DNA from: Candidatus Kuenenia stuttgartensis
GTDB lineage: Bacteria > Planctomycetota > Planctomycetia > Isosphaerales > Isosphaeraceae
Assembly (NCBI GenBank): GCA_945872325.1
Contig: CAMBZY010000061.1
Span: forward strand, 1 to 10,766
DNA length: 10,766 bases
Direction: 5' to 3'
In this document: one piece after another, positions 7,349 to 10,766 of the stretch
Layout: each line of letters opens with the position of its first letter
How positions within the stretch are numbered: position 1 is the first letter of the stretch
Position numbers and translations under genes: made by a program
The notes under the pieces: generated by a model
Database searches by the model: none
The model's input: only the letters and a program-made list of their open reading frames with translations
Told to the model about the DNA's origin: nothing

Positions 7349-7376
7349 ATTATAGTTAGAGATTGAAAGATCTCAG
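7349..7376 (-). promoter_or_regulatory. Promoter candidate for the LamG-like gene
   Basis: On the minus strand a perfect TATAAT (7354-7349) is preceded, after 16 bases, by CTGAGA (7376-7371), which matches TTGACA at 4 of 6 positions. It lies about 100 bases upstream of the ATG at 7248, between the gene and the palindromic repeat at 7389-7492, which supports separate transcription from mutY. Confidence 0.45.
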
Positions 7377-7388
7377 GGTCACCGCATT

Positions 7389-7492
7389 TTGGCCACGGAT
7401 TCACGCGGATTTTCACGGATAAACCATAAGTCTTTTATGTGTATGGGCTAATCGTTTTTTTTCTGTGCCAATTCGTGTTGGTCCGTGGCTGA
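7389..7492. repeat. Palindromic intergenic repeat with 10-bp CGGAT periodicity
   Basis: Three decamers end in CGGAT at exact 10-bp spacing (7391-7400, 7401-7410, 7411-7420: CACGGAT, CGCGGAT, CACGGAT). The opposite arm at 7465-7489 is an imperfect inverted copy: GCCACGGA (7392-7399) matches TCCGTGGC (7482-7489) perfectly, and further in ACGCGGATT faces AATTCGTGT with G-T wobbles. About 18 of 25 positions are complementary, or 20 counting G-T pairs, and three outer pairs extend it to 7389/7492. The 48-base middle contains its own 5-bp hairpin (CATAA 7425-7429, TTATG 7435-7439) and a run of eight T (7455-7462). From memory, motifs of the form ATCCGTG...AATCCGTGG recur between genes in several bacterial phyla; copies elsewhere in this genome cannot be checked here. 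Confidence 0.7.
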
Positions 7493-7515
7493 TTTGGATT
7501 CTGGACTCTTTTGAA

Positions 7516-8658
7516 TTAGCCTTTTAGAGGGATCTTCAAGGCCTTTCGCTGGGCTGTGCTCATCGTTCGTTTTGTGATCTCTGAAGGGGCTACAAACTCT
7601 GCTTGTAAAAAGCCTTGTGGTCGAATCAGGTTTTCTGAGATCAGCTCCGTTCCCAAGACGTTGAGGGTCATCTTGTGGGTGGTCACCCCATATCGAATCG
7701 GCTTGGCCTGAACCTCTTCCAAAGGCTTGATTCTCAGGCCCATCAAGGCCTCTATCAGTTGGATCAGGTCGTCTAAGTTTTTATACTCAAAACCTTGGTC
7801 GCGCCGTTTCGCTGGATCAGCACCCGCCTGCCAGAAGGTAGGCAGTTCCCAGAAATCGGCCCAAAGCCCTTGAACAGAACGCTTTAAGAGAAGTATTGAG
7901 CCGTCGGTGGGCCGCTTGACGATCACAGAGACCTCTTCACCCGGTTTCAACGGGCTTTTAGCGGCCTTCAAGGGGATCGTTTCCGTTAGCCCGCCCAGAT
8001 GTGCCTTGCAAAACTTATTCACTGGACAGATCAGGCACGCAGGCTGGCGAGGCGTACAGATGGTCGCACCGAGATCCATCATGGCCTGATTAAACGGGCC
8101 TGGTCGATCGGGATCGACTCGACGGGCCGCCTCCGCCCAAAGTGTTTTTTGACTGGTACCGAGCTCAACAGTCTCCATCAATCCAATCAGACGAGCCAGC
8201 AGACGAATCGTATTGGCTTCCAGAATTGGCGCAGGCAGGTCGAAAGCGAACGATCGCACCGCTCCTGCAATGTACCGACCGACCCCAGGCAAGGCCAGTA
8301 AATCGGCTTCATCGTGCGGAAACTGGCCTCCATGATTTGCCACAACGGCTTTGGCCAAGGCGTGCAGATGCCTCGCCCGGCGATAATAACCAAGCCCTTC
8401 CCAAAGTTTCAGCACATCCGCTTCATCCGCATGGGCCAGATCCGTGACGGTTGGGAACCGCTCCAGAAACCTGTGATAATAAGGAATTACGGCCGCCACC
8501 GTGGTCTGTACAAGCATCAATTCCGAGACGATCACCCGATAGGCTTCCCCTTCGTGATTCCTCCAGGGCAAGTCGCGGCCATTTTCGTCGTACCACTCCA
8601 GCAAAGCCTTGCGAAATCCGATCAAGCTCTGTTCGTCATTCGTGATGGATCCTGGCAT
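7516..8658 (-). CDS. mutY: A/G-specific adenine glycosylase MutY
   Basis: MutY removes adenine mispaired with 8-oxoguanine, starting base-excision repair that prevents G-to-T mutation. In 380 residues it has the full family layout: an N-terminal helical domain with the catalytic Glu in SELML (E46), the helix-hairpin-helix LPGVGRYIAGA (123-133), the four iron-sulfur cysteines C201, C208, C211 and C217 in the C-x6-C-x2-C-x5-C spacing, and a C-terminal NUDIX-like domain (about 242-375) that reads 8-oxoguanine. Two deviations stand out. The segment normally PILDGNV, holding the catalytic Asp (Asp138 in E. coli), is PILEANT here, with Glu at 147. The FSH signature of the C-terminal domain is TTH (326-328). 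The ATG has only a poor Shine-Dalgarno sequence. It is divergent from the sigma factor gene and separated from the downstream LamG gene by a repeat, so it is probably transcribed alone. Confidence 0.93.
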   Translation of the reverse strand: MPGSITNDEQSLIGFRKALLEWYDENGRDLPWRNHEGEAYRVIVSELMLVQTTVAAVIPYYHRFLERFPTVTDLAHADEADVLKLWEGLGYYRRARHLHALAKAVVANHGGQFPHDEADLLALPGVGRYIAGAVRSFAFDLPAPILEANTIRLLARLIGLMETVELGTSQKTLWAEAARRVDPDRPGPFNQAMMDLGATICTPRQPACLICPVNKFCKAHLGGLTETIPLKAAKSPLKPGEEVSVIVKRPTDGSILLLKRSVQGLWADFWELPTFWQAGADPAKRRDQGFEYKNLDDLIQLIEALMGLRIKPLEEVQAKPIRYGVTTHKMTLNVLGTELISENLIRPQGFLQAEFVAPSEITKRTMSTAQRKALKIPLKG

Positions 8659-8959
8659 GGAGGCGATTCTCGCTTTTTTCAGTCAAAGTGCGCATTCGGG
8701 CGGTCGATCAAAAAATCATCCACAATATTCTCCAAAAACACAATTCATATGGAGCTCGCAATTGCCTGATCTGAATATCCTTGGTAATCACTGTATTCTA
8801 GGCAGTTGGTTTAAGTTGGTATTTGTAAAATTGAGTTGCAGTCCCGCATAAGGGATGTATATTCCTGTTATCAGGGAATTGAAAAGAGTTGTTGAGTGGT
8901 AATGGAGTCAGATTAAATACATCAAAGAGATTGATCATTGCAACACAGGAGCAGGTTAG
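8659..8959. other. Divergent intergenic region between mutY and the sigma factor gene
   Basis: This AT-rich 301-bp gap must hold promoters for both directions. A small dyad lies at 8862-8877: CCTG (8864-8867) and CAGG (8872-8875) pair around TTAT, with two further outer pairs (one G-T wobble). Toward the sigma gene, TTGAGT (8892-8897) with TTAAAT (8913-8918) at 15-base spacing is the best -35/-10 pair seen, and it is weak. No promoter for mutY stands out. No gene is seen here. Confidence 0.4.
8947..8951 (+). promoter_or_regulatory. Ribosome binding site of the sigma factor gene
   Basis: AGGAG lies 8 bases upstream of ATG at 8960, a strong and well-spaced Shine-Dalgarno site. It favours this start over the in-frame ATG at 8966. 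Confidence 0.7.
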
Positions 8960-9676
8960 ATGAGAATGCAACCGAATGAGAATCTAACAGGTGTTGAAGA
9001 GAAGCGAGCCGAGCCATTAAATGAAGAACAAAGGGATCTGGCGGCACGATATGTGCCGTTAGGCATGGCGATTGCAAGGGAGTTTTCAGCCGGTTGGAGT
9101 TGGATTCAGGATGAAATGGAATCAGCCGCGATGATGGCGCTGGTCGATGCGGCCCGGTGTTTTGATCCAGCGTTTAATGTGAAATTTGCAACATATGCAA
9201 GGCGACGGATATCAGGCTATTTATGCGATGCCAAGCGGAAGCATTTGCAATCCCATTATCGTCGTAATGCAGATTCAGGGTCTGATCTAGAGTGGTTTTC
9301 GGTTAAGAATGTCTCAAATATGAGCAGTTCCGAGATGTTGGATCTCGACGAAAAGATTGCAATCCACTCAGATCGAAATCAGTTCGGCGCAGATTTTGAG
9401 GTTCATGATACGCTTGAGAATTGTTTTCAAAGACTTCCGATTCGCCATCGGGAGGTGATGAGGTCGTTATATTTCGATAAAGAGAGTTCGTTCGAGGAAA
9501 TTGCAACCCAGTACAAAGTGACACCCGACCGGCTTGTGATATTGCATCGTCAGTCGTTGAATATGCTATTAAGCGAAGATGCTGTACCAACCGCGAAAAG
9601 TCGCCGACGTGGGACCCGCAAATCGAGGCCGACTGATCCGGGATTCCCAGTGAGAACTGCCCCAGATCAGGGATGA
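8960..9676 (+). CDS. RNA polymerase sigma-70 family factor (alternative type)
   Basis: This 238-residue protein would direct RNA polymerase to a subset of promoters. Region 2 is clear at about 25-95: the core-binding helix AARYVPLGMAIAREF, then the DNA-melting and -10 reading part FATYARRRISGYLCDAKRK (76-94), which resembles group 3 factors such as FliA/SigB more than ECF factors. Region 4 is at about 152-205: LENCFQRLPIRHREVMRSLYF, then the helix-turn-helix SSFEEIATQYKVTPDRLVILHRQSL. The 55-residue stretch between them (96-151) is polar and shows no recognisable region 3. The C-terminus (about 213-226) is very basic (KSRRRGTRKSR), which is unusual after region 4. No anti-sigma gene, kinase or flagellar gene lies beside it in this window, so the signal and regulon are unknown. 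It stands alone between divergent mutY and a convergent aminotransferase gene. Confidence 0.85.
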   Translation: MRMQPNENLTGVEEKRAEPLNEEQRDLAARYVPLGMAIAREFSAGWSWIQDEMESAAMMALVDAARCFDPAFNVKFATYARRRISGYLCDAKRKHLQSHYRRNADSGSDLEWFSVKNVSNMSSSEMLDLDEKIAIHSDRNQFGADFEVHDTLENCFQRLPIRHREVMRSLYFDKESSFEEIATQYKVTPDRLVILHRQSLNMLLSEDAVPTAKSRRRGTRKSRPTDPGFPVRTAPDQG

Positions 9677-9705
9677 AGCAGGTCTGATTGTCATGGATCA
9701 TGGAT

Positions 9706-9743
9706 AAAAAAAGAGGCACGAAAATTCGTGCCTCACTTTTCTT
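9706..9743. terminator. Bidirectional rho-independent terminator
   Basis: GAGGCACG (9713-9720) and CGTGCCTC (9727-9734) form a perfect 8-bp GC-rich stem around AAAATT, which can zip up further. On the minus strand the stem is followed at once by seven T (complement of A 9706-9712), a textbook terminator 30 bases after the aminotransferase stop. On the plus strand it is followed by ACTTTTCTT, a weaker T-rich tail 36 bases after the sigma factor stop. It therefore probably ends both convergent genes. Confidence 0.88.
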
Positions 9744-9764
9744 GTAAATATCGGCTGATGAATA

Positions 9765-10766
9765 TCAGGCAGCTCGTGAGGATCTTTGCTCGCGGAAGAA
9801 GCGGGCGATGGATCGCACCACATGTTCCTGAGCTTCAGCCCCAAGTTCTGGATACATCGGCAGAGCCAGTGTTTCTCTGGATGCGGCCTCAGCGATTGGG
9901 AAATCTCCTGGCCCATGGCCCAGACTTGCAAAGCATTTCTGCAAGTGCAGCGGCACAGGATAATAGATTTCAGAACCGATTTTCTGACGACCCAAAGTCT
10001 CTTTCAGGGCGTCACGCTGGCCATCTCTGACTCGCACCACGAACTGGTTGAAGACGTGGTGACGGCCTTCAAGCTCGTATGGAAGGACCAGAACATCGTC
10101 GCTCAGATACTTGGCGAAGAGTTCGTGATATCGCTGAGCCACTTCCCGACGGCCGGTGGCCCAGTTGTCGAGATGGCGGAGTTTCACTCTCAGAACGGCC
10201 GCTTGAAGAGCGTCCAGACGTGAGTTGAACCCGACTTCGTGGTGGTAATAGCGCGGCTCCATACCATGCACGCGAATTCTGGCCATGCGTTTGGCGAGTT
10301 CTTCATCGTGTGTGGTGATCATCCCACCGTCGCCAAATCCACCCAGATTTTTCGATGGATAGAAGCTGAAGGCAGCCACTTCGCCCAGATTCCCACTGCG
10401 TAAGCCGTGGTATTCCGAGCCAATCGCCTGAGCCGAATCTTCCAGAACCGGCAGACCATATTGAGCTGCAAGTCGGCGGATCGGTTCCATTTCCGAGGTC
10501 TGACCATATAGGTGAACAGGCAGCAAAACGCGGGTGCGATCGCTGATGGCCCCTTCGATCAGGTCAGGATTGATGTTGTACGTGACTGGGTCGATGTCGA
10601 CGAAAACAGGCTTGGCGCCGGTTCGCCAGATGGCTCCGGCGGTGGCGAAAAACGAGTATGGAGTGGTGACCACTTCATCGCCGGGGCCGACTTCCCAAGC
10701 CATCAGGGGGATCAAAAGGGCGTCGGAACCTGAGGCACAGCCCACTGCAAAAGGGGCTTGGCAATA
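9765..10766 (-). CDS. DegT/DnrJ/EryC1/StrS aminotransferase, N-terminus cut off
   Basis: A PLP-dependent enzyme of this family aminates keto groups of nucleotide-linked sugars for O-antigen, capsule or glycoprotein glycans. The frame stays open to the window edge, where it reads YCQAPFAVGCASGSDALL, so the GTG at 10745 is only an internal valine and the true start lies outside. Within the visible 333 residues are the phosphate-binding GCASGSDAL turn, the PLP-ring Asp in LEDSAQA, and the Schiff-base Lys in SFYPSKNLGGFGDGG (residue 139 of the visible part). The substrate-side segments RYYHHEVGFNSRLDALQAAVL and IGSEIYYPVPLHLQ are typical of the family. Only some 30-45 residues should be missing. 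The exact sugar cannot be told from sequence: WecE-, ArnB-, PseC- and WbpE-like roles all fit the family. A strong terminator follows the stop, so it ends its transcript. Confidence 0.93.
   Translation of the reverse strand, partial: YCQAPFAVGCASGSDALLIPLMAWEVGPGDEVVTTPYSFFATAGAIWRTGAKPVFVDIDPVTYNINPDLIEGAISDRTRVLLPVHLYGQTSEMEPIRRLAAQYGLPVLEDSAQAIGSEYHGLRSGNLGEVAAFSFYPSKNLGGFGDGGMITTHDEELAKRMARIRVHGMEPRYYHHEVGFNSRLDALQAAVLRVKLRHLDNWATGRREVAQRYHELFAKYLSDDVLVLPYELEGRHHVFNQFVVRVRDGQRDALKETLGRQKIGSEIYYPVPLHLQKCFASLGHGPGDFPIAEAASRETLALPMYPELGAEAQEHVVRSIARFFREQRSSRAA

Noticed and set aside
10743..10745. GTG as the true start of the aminotransferase
   Set aside because: The frame continues upstream to the edge with family-like residues, so the start is outside the window and this codon is an internal valine.
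481..10766. Hidden defence, toxin-antitoxin or secondary-metabolite system
   Set aside because: All sizeable genes have ordinary assignments. No nuclease-effector pair, small toxin-antitoxin pair or biosynthetic cluster could be recognised.

Overview
The window most resembles a bacterial chromosome of the Planctomycetota. This is an inference from gene style: large GT39-like membrane glycosyltransferases with a WDE motif, a secreted LamG-fold protein, a clpX not next to clpP, and palindrome-rich intergenic DNA. No rRNA or other marker gene is present to prove it. Nothing indicates a phage, plasmid, transposon, CRISPR array or defence system. The only mobile-looking material is two kinds of short palindromic intergenic repeat.

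Layout, left to right. Positions 1-480 hold no convincing gene but contain a compact block of nested inverted repeats (about 172-318). Next comes a minus-strand block, read from right to left: mutY (8658-7516), a secreted LamG-like protein (7248-6358), clpX (5961-4561), and two related polytopic glycosyltransferases (4529-2844 and 2847-481). Only clpX and the two glycosyltransferases are tightly linked: 31 bp separate clpX from the first, and the two glycosyltransferases share a 4-base ATGA overlap. mutY and the LamG gene are set apart by gaps of 267 and 396 bp, the first of which carries a second kind of palindromic repeat and a good promoter candidate. Divergent from mutY is a plus-strand sigma-70 family factor (8960-9676). 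It converges on a minus-strand DegT/DnrJ/EryC1/StrS sugar aminotransferase that runs off the right edge (9765-10766). A perfect stem-loop with T-rich flanks on both sides lies between these two stops and probably serves both genes.

How the genes may work together. The aminotransferase (nucleotide-sugar amination) and the two GT-C glycosyltransferases (lipid-linked sugar transfer outside the membrane) both suit cell-envelope glycan work, but they lie 5 kb apart and no shared regulation is visible. clpX and mutY are housekeeping genes for proteolysis and for repair of oxidised DNA.

The points most worth a second look are: the three-arm inverted repeat at 172-274, in which one central arm can pair with either flank; a Glu in place of the usual catalytic Asp in MutY; the co-transcription layout of clpX with paired glycosyltransferases; the glycine/serine-rich N-terminal extension of ClpX; and the 10-bp-periodic palindrome at 7389-7492. 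I found no convincing undescribed multi-gene system.
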